DNA from: Acinetobacter lwoffii
GTDB lineage: Bacteria; Pseudomonadota; Gammaproteobacteria; Pseudomonadales; Moraxellaceae
Direction: 5' to 3'
NCBI RefSeq assembly: GCF_019343495.1
Contig: NZ_CP072549.1
Coordinates: 1,860,001-1,924,000, forward strand
Length of the DNA: 64,000 nt
A program made the translations under genes and the position numbers. The notes below the pieces were generated by a model. The model was not told where the DNA came from and made no database searches. It saw only the letters and a list, made by a program, of their open reading frames with translations. Of this stretch, positions 18,853 to 28,509 are shown piece after piece. How positions within the stretch are numbered: the stretch's first letter is position 1; each line of letters begins with the position of its first letter.

Positions 18853-21378
18853 ATGAAAAAGCTATCTTGTTCAGGCCTTGTTCATCCATTTTTTTTGATC
18901 ATTATCATTATACTGATCTCAATTCCGATGGGTTTCTATGGCATGTATCTCTATATTGCCCCATCTTTGCCTGAAATGTCTACGCTTAAAAAGGCACCTT
19001 TATTAAAGCCTTTACAAGTTTTTAGTTCAGATAATGAATTAATTGCTGAATATGGAGGCAAGCTTTCTGTTCCCGTGAAATATGAACAAATTCCACCCGA
19101 ATTTATTCATGCTTTCCTCGCCGCTGAAGATTCCAGCTTTTTTGAGCATAGCGGAATCAGCTTTAAAAGCTTGGGACGCGCACTCAGTGAGACGGTGACT
19201 GGCTCGGATGTACAGACCGGCGGTTCGACCATTACCATGCAAGTGGCAAAAAACTATTACCTTAGTCCTGAACGGACGCTGAAGCGCAAACTGACGGAAA
19301 TTTTTCTGGCCCGTAAAATTGAGCAAAACTTAACTAAAGAAGAAATTCTGACCTTGTATGTCAATAAAATTTTCCTGGGGAAAAATGCTTACGGCATCGC
19401 AGCAGCAGCTAAAATTTACTATAATAAGAGTTTAGAAGAGCTTTCAATTGCACAAATGGCCATGATCTCTGGCCTGCCTAAAGCACCTTCTCGATATAAT
19501 CCGGTCGCCAATCCCAAGCGCGCCCTGGAACGTCGTAACTGGATTCTGGGCCGTATGCTGCAACTGGGCTATTTAAATCAGAGCCAGTATCAGCAAGCCA
19601 TTGCTGAACCGGTAAATTTAGATATGCCTGATCGGAGTACCCGTAATAAATTCCCGTATGTCGGCGAAATGGTACGTTCTGAACTGGTACAAAACTTTGG
19701 TGAACAGGCGGTAGATTCTGGTTATAAAGTCTATACCACCATCCATAGTGAACGTCAGGCCTATGCGGAGCAAGCCGTACAGGAAGGTTTAGAAGCCTAT
19801 GACCGTCGACATGGCTGGCGTGGTGCTGAAGCACATGATCAACCCCTCGATAAGTTCCGTGCCTATGCCAACACCTATCCTGCGCAAGTAACTCAGGTGA
19901 GTAATTCCAGTTTTGAAGCACTCATGCAGGACGGAAGCAGCGTGACCGTGCCCTGGTCAGGTATGTCCTGGGCGCGTCGCTTTCGTAACGTCAACAGTGT
20001 AGGTGGTGCACCGAGCAAAGCGTCCGAGATTGTCAAAGTCAAAGATATTGTTCGTTTAAGACCCAATGAAAATAAAACCTCGTGGTCATTGGTGCAGATC
20101 CCCAATGTGCAAGGACAATTGATTGCCATCAACCCAAATAATGGTGCGATTGAAGCCATTGTCGGGGGATATAACTTTTATCAGTCGAAATTTAACCGTG
20201 CAATCCAAGGCTGGCGTCAACCCGGCTCTACCATTAAGCCTTTTGTTTATGCCCTGGCTTTAGAACGTGGCATGACGCCGCATACTATGGTCAATGATGC
20301 ACCCATTACCATTGGCAAATGGACGCCACGTAACTCGGATGGCCGTTATCTGGGCATGATCCCGCTACGTCGTGCACTTTATCTGTCACGTAATACAGTC
20401 TCAGTGCGCTTATTACAGGCCGTTGGGATTGAACGTACACGCCAGTTATTTATGGATTTTGGTTTACAAGACAGTCAGATTCCACGTAACTATACCATTG
20501 CCTTAGGCACCCCGCAGGTCCTACCGATTCAGATGGCGACTGGTTATGCCACCTTTGCCAATGGCGGTTACCGAATCCAACCTCACTTTATTACCCGCAT
20601 TGAAGATGCCTACGGCAATACCATCTTTGAAGCCAAGCCTGAATATGCCTGCATTTCATGTATTAATGAAAAAGAAGAAACAGTTCAAGCCACTGACCCT
20701 ATTACCGCAGATGACGAAGCAATTGCAATCAACAATACAACTTTAGAGCAAAAACAGGCTGCACCTAAAGTCTCTGCCGAAGACAGTAATTATCGTCAGG
20801 CACAGCGTATTTTAAAATCTAGCTCTGCCTATGACATGGCCAACATTTTGCGTGATGTAATTCAGCATGGTACCGGTCGTGCGGCATTAAGAATTGGTCG
20901 TAGTGATATCGGCGGGAAGACCGGTACCACCAATGATGCCAAAGATGCCTGGTTTGCTGGCTTTAATGGTAAGTTAGTCACCGTGACTTGGGTAGGCTTT
21001 GACCAGCCGACCACCTTAGGTCGCCGTGAATATGGTGGTGTGGCAGCTCTACCGATCTGGACCGATTTTATGGGCAAGGCATTAAAAGGCCAGCCAGAAG
21101 CATGGGTACGTTTAGACCGCAATGCCAAGGCGCCGGTAAATCGCAACAAGGGGGTTCAGGCTGATGAAGCACAGAATGATCCATCTTCTCCGCCTCTGGC
21201 GACAGCACTTTACCGTCCTGCACCTGTGGTCGTCCCGAAACGCACAGAAACTGACTTTGAAGATTTACCAGATCAACCGATTCGTTTACCAGATGATGAA
21301 AGTTCTGCACCACAAGAACAGCCTCTTCAGCCGAACCGGGTAGATTCTCTGGAAAATCTGATTGAAGAAGTCCAGTAA
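18853..21378 (+). CDS. ponA: Penicillin-binding protein 1a (bifunctional transglycosylase/transpeptidase)
   Basis: 841 residues. One N-terminal transmembrane helix is followed by a GT51 transglycosylase domain (EDSSFFEHSGISFKSLGRAL with the catalytic Glu, then GGSTITMQVAKNYYLSPERTLKRK), an OB-like insert, and the transpeptidase domain. The transpeptidase motifs are SxxK in PGSTIKPFVYAL, SxN in SRNTVS and KTGTTNDAKDAWFAG. It polymerises and crosslinks peptidoglycan. The C-terminal ~100 residues are Pro/Asp/Glu-rich and probably disordered. No clear ribosome-binding site precedes the ATG. It is divergent from pilM and is closed by a strong terminator. Confidence 0.96.
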   Translation: MKKLSCSGLVHPFFLIIIIILISIPMGFYGMYLYIAPSLPEMSTLKKAPLLKPLQVFSSDNELIAEYGGKLSVPVKYEQIPPEFIHAFLAAEDSSFFEHSGISFKSLGRALSETVTGSDVQTGGSTITMQVAKNYYLSPERTLKRKLTEIFLARKIEQNLTKEEILTLYVNKIFLGKNAYGIAAAAKIYYNKSLEELSIAQMAMISGLPKAPSRYNPVANPKRALERRNWILGRMLQLGYLNQSQYQQAIAEPVNLDMPDRSTRNKFPYVGEMVRSELVQNFGEQAVDSGYKVYTTIHSERQAYAEQAVQEGLEAYDRRHGWRGAEAHDQPLDKFRAYANTYPAQVTQVSNSSFEALMQDGSSVTVPWSGMSWARRFRNVNSVGGAPSKASEIVKVKDIVRLRPNENKTSWSLVQIPNVQGQLIAINPNNGAIEAIVGGYNFYQSKFNRAIQGWRQPGSTIKPFVYALALERGMTPHTMVNDAPITIGKWTPRNSDGRYLGMIPLRRALYLSRNTVSVRLLQAVGIERTRQLFMDFGLQDSQIPRNYTIALGTPQVLPIQMATGYATFANGGYRIQPHFITRIEDAYGNTIFEAKPEYACISCINEKEETVQATDPITADDEAIAINNTTLEQKQAAPKVSAEDSNYRQAQRILKSSSAYDMANILRDVIQHGTGRAALRIGRSDIGGKTGTTNDAKDAWFAGFNGKLVTVTWVGFDQPTTLGRREYGGVAALPIWTDFMGKALKGQPEAWVRLDRNAKAPVNRNKGVQADEAQNDPSSPPLATALYRPAPVVVPKRTETDFEDLPDQPIRLPDDESSAPQEQPLQPNRVDSLENLIEEVQ

Positions 21379-21390
21379 TCTGACTGATAT

Positions 21391-21418
21391 AAAAAAGCCC
21401 TCAGTTGAGGGCTTTTTT
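21391..21418 (+). terminator. Bidirectional terminator between ponA and rlmA
   Basis: aaaaaagccctca and tgagggctttttt form a perfect 13-bp stem with a two-base loop on paper (a slightly larger loop in practice). With A- and T-runs on both sides it serves ponA on the plus strand and rlmA on the minus strand. Confidence 0.9.
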
Positions 21419-21429
21419 ATATGCATTTT

Positions 21430-22233
21430 TTATTTTTTCTGAAACAGGTAAATCTGATATTGCGCCAGTAATTCAAACTGATCCTGCTGTTCAAGTGCTA
21501 AACGACGTTCAGGTTTGGCCTTATAAGCATATGGCGTCATCGCAATCAGGTTTTTTAAATCAGCCTGTGGCAAAACCATTGGCGCATCAATCACCTGCTC
21601 ACTAACCAGATTAAATTCATCTTGCAACTGCTCAACAAACTTCTGCGGCTCGTGTGGTTTCACTTCTTCAAATAGAGCTTCACGCATCGAGTATAAATGT
21701 TGCGGTGCCGGTGTCACCACCATCAAATAAGATTTTGGTTTTAGAACTCGCAGGATTTCCTGTTTAGGAATTGGACTAAACAAGCTGGTACACAGATCAA
21801 TCAACTCATCTAATACTGGTAAAGTCGCTCCGGTTCCTACGACCCAAGTCACCTCTTTATTCAGTTTGGCTGCGACCTGAACCGCATTCTTGGCAATATC
21901 GACCCCCACACATTGCAGCACTTCGGCCTGCATGGCATCGGTATAGTAGCCTTCGCCACAGCCAATATCTAAAAGGTTTTCAATCCGCAACTCGCGAATC
22001 TTTTCTACAACAGCCTGTTGCAAAGGCGCATAATAACCTGCACTCAGAAATGCGCGACGTGCCTGCACAGACTCAGGCGTATCTCCCGGGTTTTTGCTGT
22101 GCTTGTGCTGAACCACATGCAGGTTCACATAGCCCTGTTTGGCGACATCGTAACTATGATGATTCTCACAGCGCCATGTTCTTTCATTTAAGCTCAACTG
22201 CTGGCGACAGACTGGGCACATGAGTAAATTCAT
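21430..22233 (-). CDS. rlmA: 23S rRNA (guanine-745-N1)-methyltransferase-like protein RlmA
   Basis: 267 residues. The N-terminal zinc finger is CPVCRQQL with partner CENHHSYD; the conserved KQGYVNLHVVQ and NPGDTPESVQARRAFLSAGYY follow. The SAM-binding motif LLDIGCGEGYYTDAM is at ~residues 85–99. This is the RlmA/RlmAI layout, enzymes that methylate 23S rRNA at G745. The start is ATG 22233 (or the adjacent ATG 22236), with GGAG close upstream; a longer frame to 22284 would begin inside the mraY terminator and is unlikely. Confidence 0.88.
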   Translation of the reverse strand: MNLLMCPVCRQQLSLNERTWRCENHHSYDVAKQGYVNLHVVQHKHSKNPGDTPESVQARRAFLSAGYYAPLQQAVVEKIRELRIENLLDIGCGEGYYTDAMQAEVLQCVGVDIAKNAVQVAAKLNKEVTWVVGTGATLPVLDELIDLCTSLFSPIPKQEILRVLKPKSYLMVVTPAPQHLYSMREALFEEVKPHEPQKFVEQLQDEFNLVSEQVIDAPMVLPQADLKNLIAMTPYAYKAKPERRLALEQQDQFELLAQYQIYLFQKK

Positions 22234-22250
22234 CATTTTCTCCAAAACAA

Positions 22251-22274
22251 AAAAGCCGGCATGCGCCGACTTTT
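22251..22274 (-). terminator. Terminator after mraY
   Basis: aaaagccggc (22251–22260) and gccgactttt (22265–22274) form a 10-bp stem with one G·U pair and a four-base loop, followed on the minus strand by a T-run. It sits 13 bases after the mraY stop and ends the dcw segment in this genome. Confidence 0.8.
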
Positions 22275-22287
22275 TCCAATGCATTTC

Positions 22288-23406
22288 TTAGCGCAATTTT
22301 AAGGTCATTAGACCCAAAACTACCAGCATAATCGTAATAATCCAGAAACGGATCACCACCTGGGTTTCACGCCAGCCTTTCTTTTCATAATGATGATGTA
22401 GCGGTGCCATCAGGAATACACGTTTATTGCGCATTCTTAATGAACCAATCTGCAAGAACACTGAAACCGCTTCCACCACAAAGACACCGGCCATAATCGC
22501 AAATACGATTTCCTGACGCACCATGACGGCAATCGTACCGAGCATTGCACCGAGAGATAAAGCACCGACATCCCCCATAAATACTTGGGCTGGATGGGCG
22601 TTATACCAAAGGAAAGCCAGACCCGCTCCGATCATGGCAGCACAGACCACCACCAGTTCAGACGAATATTTTACATAAGGAATATGCAGATAATTGGCAA
22701 AGCGCACGTCACCGGCCAAATAGGCAAATACGCCCAAACCTGTAGCAACCAGCACGATTGGCATGATTGCCAGACCATCCAGACCATCAGTCAAGTTCAC
22801 GGCATTGGAGGCACCGTTAATCACGAAATAGGTAAAGATAATAAAACCAATGCCCAATGGGATCATCGATAATGGAATGCTTAGGTCTTTAAAGAATGGA
22901 ATCAGCAGATCCAGCATATTCGCGGTATGCACCGGATTGGTCTGTTGCTGTGCAATGACATACAAAGCAATACCAGCACCCAAAGAACCAACTGAAGTCC
23001 AGAAGAATTTTTTCTTCGCAGGCAAACCCGCATTGTCTTTATAACGGATTTTAATCCAGTCATCGGCCCAGCCAACGGCACCGAAAATCACCATCACACC
23101 CAGCACAATCCAGACATAAGGATTGGAAAGATCTGCCCAGAGTAGAGTTGAGATACCAATCGAAAGCAGGATCAGCACCCCGCCCATGGTCGGCGTGCCC
23201 ATTTTCTTAGCATGGTTTTCAGGGGCATACGAGCTGACTGCCTGACCATATTTCAGCGCCTGAAGCTTGCGAATCATTACAGGACCGAGCACCAGACCGA
23301 TGGTCAATGCCGTCAAGACACTGAGCAAAGCACGTAAAGTTAAATAACGAACCACCTGAAACGTGCTGTCAAAGCCCGCCAAATGTTCAAAGAGCCATAA
23401 CAGCAT
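22288..23406 (-). CDS. mraY: Phospho-N-acetylmuramoyl-pentapeptide transferase
   Basis: 372 residues with about ten transmembrane helices. It transfers phospho-MurNAc-pentapeptide to undecaprenyl phosphate to form lipid I. Catalytic Asp residues are in [17 protein letters not shown] and [11 protein letters not shown]. The loop [18 protein letters not shown] and the C-terminal [13 protein letters not shown] (HHH motif) are diagnostic. It starts directly after the murF stop. Confidence 0.97.
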   Translation of the reverse strand: MLLWLFEHLAGFDSTFQVVRYLTLRALLSVLTALTIGLVLGPVMIRKLQALKYGQAVSSYAPENHAKKMGTPTMGGVLILLSIGISTLLWADLSNPYVWIVLGVMVIFGAVGWADDWIKIRYKDNAGLPAKKKFFWTSVGSLGAGIALYVIAQQQTNPVHTANMLDLLIPFFKDLSIPLSMIPLGIGFIIFTYFVINGASNAVNLTDGLDGLAIMPIVLVATGLGVFAYLAGDVRFANYLHIPYVKYSSELVVVCAAMIGAGLAFLWYNAHPAQVFMGDVGALSLGAMLGTIAVMVRQEIVFAIMAGVFVVEAVSVFLQIGSLRMRNKRVFLMAPLHHHYEKKGWRETQVVIRFWIITIMLVVLGLMTLKLR

Positions 23407-24810
23407 TTAGAGTTTCTCCATCAATGCAGCCATCAATGTTTCCATATGGGTAAAACGCGACCCTTTAAACAGGAATGACATCGGCTGAGGTTGATGTGTT
23501 TCAATCAAACGAATTAAAAACGGTAATGCCTGCTCCTGATTCAGGAAAGCCTGCATTTTTTTACCATATTGTGTACTACGAGCACCTTCTTGTGCGGCAG
23601 GCGCAAATTCACCTACAGCCACCACAAAATTAATGCCTTTCACCGAGACCAGATCCCGACCGAGCTTGTAATGCTCGATTGCGGCAGATGAACCGAGTTC
23701 ACCAATATCGCCGGTGACCATCACCCGGATGCCCTGCTGCTGCGCCAGAACTTCAGCCGCTGCACGCATCGAACCCGGATTGGCATTGTAGGTATCATCA
23801 ATAAATAAATAGTCTTTGTGCAGAATAAAGTTCAGACGACCTTTCGCACCCACGGCCTGTTCCAGGCCAGCCACGATATCATAAAGATTAATACCGATCG
23901 CTAAGGCGAAAGCTGCTGCTGCGGTCGCATTTTCGACATTATGCTCACCGGCAAACGGCAACTGAACTGTTTTCGAGCCTTGTGGTGTATTCAGTGTAAA
24001 GCTTGAAGATTGAGCTTCAAGCACAATATCGCTGGCATAGACTTCACCGCCAGCACCAAAACTTAAGCTTTTTTCGGTTTTTACTGCAGCACGAATGGTT
24101 TCAGCAAAATCATCGGCAGCGGGAATAATTGAGGTTTCAGAGATATGCGCATAAATCTCGGATTTTGCACGGCAAATTCCGTCACGACCGCCAAATTCAC
24201 CTAAATGTGCCGTCCCAATATTAATGATCCCAGCCACATGCGGCTGCACCATTTTCGAGGTGTAATCAATTTCACCCTGATGACTCGCACCGAGTTCCAT
24301 CACCGCATATTGATGTTCAGGACGCAGCTCAAGCAACATTACCGGCACGCCGAGGTCATTATTCAAATTACCACGCGTAACCAAGGTCGGTGCCAGACGC
24401 GACAGAATGCTTCCCAGCATTTCTTTAGTCGTGGTCTTGCCACTACTGCCGGTCAAGGCAATGACTTTGAGTTGAGGATTCTGCTGACGGCGATAAGCAC
24501 CTAACTGTCCCAATGCCAAACGGGTATCTTCCACCACCAACTGGCAAATATCAGCATCCACCGGACGGCTGACAATGGCAATTTCACAACCTTGAGCGGC
24601 CACCTGAGCAATAAAGTCGTGCGCGTCAAAACGCTCACCTTTCAGCGCAAGAAAAGCATCACCTGATTCTGCATCACGTGAATCAGTCAAAATCCGCTTG
24701 ATCTGGCCTGCAGGCTTTTTATCATTCAACCAGTAGCCTTGAGTAGCCTGTTGTAATTGTTCTATGCTCCACGGCTCCAGCGCCGCAGTACTTGTTGTTG
24801 AGGTATGCAT
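23407..24810 (-). CDS. murF: UDP-MurNAc-tripeptide–D-Ala-D-Ala ligase
   Basis: 467 residues, a cytoplasmic Mur ligase adding D-Ala-D-Ala. ATP binding is at ALTGSSGKTTTKEML (~residues 115–129). The NNDLGVPVMLLEL and VMELGASHQGEIDY motifs and IDDTYNANPGSMRAA are typical of MurF. It lies nine bases after murE. Confidence 0.96.
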   Translation of the reverse strand: MHTSTTSTAALEPWSIEQLQQATQGYWLNDKKPAGQIKRILTDSRDAESGDAFLALKGERFDAHDFIAQVAAQGCEIAIVSRPVDADICQLVVEDTRLALGQLGAYRRQQNPQLKVIALTGSSGKTTTKEMLGSILSRLAPTLVTRGNLNNDLGVPVMLLELRPEHQYAVMELGASHQGEIDYTSKMVQPHVAGIINIGTAHLGEFGGRDGICRAKSEIYAHISETSIIPAADDFAETIRAAVKTEKSLSFGAGGEVYASDIVLEAQSSSFTLNTPQGSKTVQLPFAGEHNVENATAAAAFALAIGINLYDIVAGLEQAVGAKGRLNFILHKDYLFIDDTYNANPGSMRAAAEVLAQQQGIRVMVTGDIGELGSSAAIEHYKLGRDLVSVKGINFVVAVGEFAPAAQEGARSTQYGKKMQAFLNQEQALPFLIRLIETHQPQPMSFLFKGSRFTHMETLMAALMEKL

Positions 24811-24819
24811 ATCTGAATC

Positions 24820-26316
24820 CTAATGCGCTGAATAGGCTGAATCTGTACTGCAATGCTGGGCATCAATGGCAGCTTGTACTTCGATCACGTCATCAAACCA
24901 GTGACGTACACCATCAATTTCCTGATAATTTTCGTGCCCTTTTCCTGCGATCACGACAATATCACCCACCTGCGCGTGTTTAACCGCAAACTTGATCGCT
25001 TCACGACGGTCATGAATTTCATGATAGGTTTTGCCGGAAAAATCGATGCCGTTTTTCATATCCGCAAAGATTTGTGCCGGATCTTCGGTCCGTGGATTAT
25101 CAGAAGTGAGTACTGCGATATCTGAACCATCTAAAGCAGCTTGAGTCATCAGTGGACGTTTACCACGGTCACGATCACCGCCACAGCCGAAAACAGTCCA
25201 GAGATTTTGTGAAACATGACGCTTCAAGGTCACCAGAACCTGAGTCAGAGCATCCGGAGTATGCGCATAATCCACTACAAACAGGCGCTCACCATCACGT
25301 AGCACCTGCATGCGACCTGGCGCACCTTTAAGCTGTGGAACAGTTGCAATCAAACTGTTCAAGTCAAATCCGACCTGTTCCGCCATAATCAGACTGGCGA
25401 CCAGATTTTCAATATTGAAATGGCCCAGCAATGGACTGTTAACCATATATTCAGCAGAAGCAGATTTTAGTTTAAAGGTCGCCCCTGAAATGCTGTACTG
25501 AATATCCTGAACCTGATAATCCGCTTTTTGCTGGGTGGAATAAGTCAAAATTTTAGGCTGTGCCGGATTAGTTTGTGCAGCATCCAGCATGATCTGTGCA
25601 TGTTCATCATCGATATTGATGACAGCCACTTTTAAAGATTTAAATCGGAATAAACCAGACTTTGCTTCTGCATAAGCTTGTAGCGTTCCATGATAATCCA
25701 GATGGTCACGACTCAAATTGCTGTAGCCCGCAATCTCGATATCACAACCATTCAAGCGGCCTTGTTCCAGACCATGCGAACTGGCTTCAATCGAGGCAAA
25801 CTCCGCACCGGCCTGCGCATAGCCATGCAAGGCATTTTGCAGTTGCAAGGCATCCAGGGTGGTATGCGAAGATGCTTCTAGGTTCGGTAAAATTCCATTA
25901 CCTGTTGTGCCCATCACCGCACAGGCTTTACCTTGCAGCATGATGAATTCAGCCACCAAGCGAGAAATCGTGGTTTTACCATTGGTGCCGGTGACTGCAA
26001 GAATACGCGCAGCAGTGACGGGTTGGGTTGCTTGCAAATACTGCTTTTGCCATTGTCCCATTAGATGGCGTACATCTGCTAACACCAAATTTGGAGATAC
26101 ATCCAGTTCAGTTTCTGAAATCACAGCCAATGCACCCTGGTCCAAAGCTTTCTGGGCAAATTGAGTAGTTTTTTCCGGTTGTGACAGACTGGTCAGGGCA
26201 ATAAAAATTTGTCCCGGTTTAACTTTACGACTATCCAGCTCGAAGCCCTGAAAGGATTGCTTCATCCAGTCAGCGACATCGTGAGGGGTGTAGAGATCTT
26301 GAAATGTAATAGACAT
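24820..26316 (-). CDS. murE: UDP-MurNAc-L-Ala-D-Glu–meso-diaminopimelate ligase
   Basis: 498 residues. The P-loop is VTGTNGKTTISRLVAEF. The DNPR motif (SDNPRTEDPAQIF) marks selectivity for meso-diaminopimelate rather than lysine, consistent with Gram-negative peptidoglycan. The substrate-binding segment EASSHGLEQGRLNG and FGCGGDRDRGKRPLM are also conserved. It follows ftsI by 11 bases. Confidence 0.96.
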   Translation of the reverse strand: MSITFQDLYTPHDVADWMKQSFQGFELDSRKVKPGQIFIALTSLSQPEKTTQFAQKALDQGALAVISETELDVSPNLVLADVRHLMGQWQKQYLQATQPVTAARILAVTGTNGKTTISRLVAEFIMLQGKACAVMGTTGNGILPNLEASSHTTLDALQLQNALHGYAQAGAEFASIEASSHGLEQGRLNGCDIEIAGYSNLSRDHLDYHGTLQAYAEAKSGLFRFKSLKVAVINIDDEHAQIMLDAAQTNPAQPKILTYSTQQKADYQVQDIQYSISGATFKLKSASAEYMVNSPLLGHFNIENLVASLIMAEQVGFDLNSLIATVPQLKGAPGRMQVLRDGERLFVVDYAHTPDALTQVLVTLKRHVSQNLWTVFGCGGDRDRGKRPLMTQAALDGSDIAVLTSDNPRTEDPAQIFADMKNGIDFSGKTYHEIHDRREAIKFAVKHAQVGDIVVIAGKGHENYQEIDGVRHWFDDVIEVQAAIDAQHCSTDSAYSAH

Positions 26317-26327
26317 TGATCACCTAT

Positions 26328-28151
26328 TTACTGGACTTTGGGAGGTTCTAAAGGTTTGTCCAGAGGGACATTCAGCAGACGCAAGGATTCCTGCATCACG
26401 CGGGCAAAGACTGGTGCAGATACCGTACCGCCATAGTAGGTGCCTTGTGGATTTTCTACCACCACCACCATGGCAATCCGTGGATCACTGACTGGTGCTA
26501 CGCCGGCAAATAAAGCCCGGTATTCACTGGTCGAATAACCTTTACGGTCGGCACGCAACTTATGTGCAGTACCGGTTTTACCTGCCACGCGATAACCTGG
26601 GATGGTGGCGCGAGTTGCCGTACCACCTGGTAAGGTTGCGGTTTCCATCATCAGCAGGACCTGATCGGCAATATTGGCATCGATCATCTGCTCACCCTGG
26701 GGCTGTTCTTCCAGCTTATACAGGCTCAGTGGCATTTTCACGCCTTTATTGGCCAGCATGGCATAGGCATCAGCCAGCTGTAGTACCGTCGCATTCAGAC
26801 CATAACCATAGGACATGGTTGCCACTTCTGACACATTCCATTTACTTGGTGGAAGAATCAAACCGGCACTTTCACCTGGGAATTTCACTGCTGAACGCTG
26901 ACCAAAACCCAGACGTTTATAGAAGGTTGGTAAGGTTTCATAAGGCAATGACAAGGCCAGTTTCGCTACACCAACGTTAGAGGATTTCTGCAGAATGCCC
27001 CCGAGTGTCAACTGACCATAGTTATGCGTATCACGAATGGTATGATTGCCGACCCGCATACTGCCTGGTGTAGTATTCACGACTGAATTCGCCGTATATT
27101 TGCCACTTTCCAGCGCCATCGCTACAGTGAGCGGCTTCATGGTCGAACCCGGCTCGAAAGAATCGACTGCACCACGGTTACGCATGGCATCCTTGTTGAG
27201 CAGGCTGTTTTTATCATTCGGATTATACGATGGCCATGAGGACAGCGCCAGAATTTCACCGGTTTTGACATCAACAGCGATCGCAGTCGCTGAACGGGCA
27301 TTATTGGCGACACCGGCAGCCGTCAGCTCACGGTACATAATATATTGCAGACGCGAGTCGATACTTAAGGTAATATTTTCGCCCGGTTCAACTTCTTTAA
27401 TCACTTCCGGTTCTTTGACCCGGTTACCTTTTTTATCGCGAATGATCTGCTGCTCGCCATCCTTTCCGGAAAGACGGCTATTCAGCTGCATTTCCAGACC
27501 TTCAATGCCGCTGCCTTCGCTATTGGTCAGGCCAATAATCTGAGAGTTCGGCTGTGGCTGCGGATAATAACGTTTATAGTTTTTCTCGGTATATACGCCC
27601 TGAAAATTACGTTTAATGATCAGTTCGGCCTGTTGTGGCGGAACTTCTTTTTTCAGGATCAGATAACGTGAACGCGGACGTTCTTCCATTTTTTTGCGCA
27701 GTTCTGCCCGATCCATACCGACTGCATCAGCCAGCTCATCCAGATTCAGGTTTTTATCGGGTAACTGACGTTTGAGCTTGCGGCTATTCGGTTCTTTTTC
27801 CAGCGCCAGCATGGTCTCGTCATAGAGTTTTTTATTGTCAAAATAATCACGTGGATCAATCACAATTTTCATGATCGGAGTACTGATCGCCAATGGAATG
27901 CCATTACGATCATAAATCACGCCACGCATCGCCTTGATGGTATTGGTTCTTAAAATATTGGCATTGGCTTTATTTTGCAAAAAATCTTTATTAATAATCT
28001 GTACATAGAAAGCACGGCAAATCAGTGTCACAAAACACAGCAGCACCACCGCCCACATGATGTAAAAACGATTGATATAAACATTTGAGGCATTTTTGTC
28101 GGTGACCGATTGTTTTTTACGTACCGGTTGCTTCTTTCTCTTGTCTACCAT
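26328..28151 (-). CDS. ftsI: Division-specific transpeptidase PBP3
   Basis: 607 residues: a basic cytoplasmic tail (MVDKRKKQPVRKKQ), one transmembrane helix (FYIMWAVVLLCFVTLICRAF), a PBP-dimerisation domain beginning with MRGVIYDRNGIPLAIS, and a class B transpeptidase domain. Catalytic motifs are FEPGSTMKPLTVAMAL (SxxK), KSSNVGVAKLAL (SxN) and AGKTGTAHKL (KTG). It crosslinks septal peptidoglycan with FtsW. It follows ftsL by 15 bases. Confidence 0.96.
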   Translation of the reverse strand: MVDKRKKQPVRKKQSVTDKNASNVYINRFYIMWAVVLLCFVTLICRAFYVQIINKDFLQNKANANILRTNTIKAMRGVIYDRNGIPLAISTPIMKIVIDPRDYFDNKKLYDETMLALEKEPNSRKLKRQLPDKNLNLDELADAVGMDRAELRKKMEERPRSRYLILKKEVPPQQAELIIKRNFQGVYTEKNYKRYYPQPQPNSQIIGLTNSEGSGIEGLEMQLNSRLSGKDGEQQIIRDKKGNRVKEPEVIKEVEPGENITLSIDSRLQYIMYRELTAAGVANNARSATAIAVDVKTGEILALSSWPSYNPNDKNSLLNKDAMRNRGAVDSFEPGSTMKPLTVAMALESGKYTANSVVNTTPGSMRVGNHTIRDTHNYGQLTLGGILQKSSNVGVAKLALSLPYETLPTFYKRLGFGQRSAVKFPGESAGLILPPSKWNVSEVATMSYGYGLNATVLQLADAYAMLANKGVKMPLSLYKLEEQPQGEQMIDANIADQVLLMMETATLPGGTATRATIPGYRVAGKTGTAHKLRADRKGYSTSEYRALFAGVAPVSDPRIAMVVVVENPQGTYYGGTVSAPVFARVMQESLRLLNVPLDKPLEPPKVQ

Positions 28152-28166
28152 GTCGGAACGCTAGCC

Positions 28167-28499
28167 TTATTTTTTCTCATCTGAAGTTTGTGGTAAGGAA
28201 ATCACGACACTTTGTGAAACCGGAGGTGAATACATACGCAGCTGTGTCACTGCACGCGTACCGATCTGTGCCGTCGCGCCGAAAGTTTGCTGCTCAATCA
28301 GCAAACGCCCCCACTCTGCATTCAGGTCATCCCTTTCACGCAGATAGGTACTCAGCTTTCTGTTATCCTGACGGTATTCAAATACCTGAAATACCACAAA
28401 TACTGCACTGATGAAGACCATCAGTATCAGCATGAGATAGATTGTAACTTTTTTCAGCCACAATTTTTCTGTTTTTTTATCAACCACTTCCGTTTTCAT
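28167..28499 (-). CDS. ftsL: Cell division protein FtsL
   Basis: 110 residues: a short cytoplasmic N-terminus, one transmembrane helix (VTIYLMLILMVFISAVFVVF) and a periplasmic coiled-coil stretch (EYRQDNRKLSTYLRERDDLNAEWGRLLIEQ in part). Size, topology and the position between rsmH and ftsI identify FtsL, part of the FtsQLB complex; the sequence itself is poorly conserved. Confidence 0.88.
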   Translation of the reverse strand: MKTEVVDKKTEKLWLKKVTIYLMLILMVFISAVFVVFQVFEYRQDNRKLSTYLRERDDLNAEWGRLLIEQQTFGATAQIGTRAVTQLRMYSPPVSQSVVISLPQTSDEKK

Positions 28500-28509
28500 G
28501 ATCTGCCTA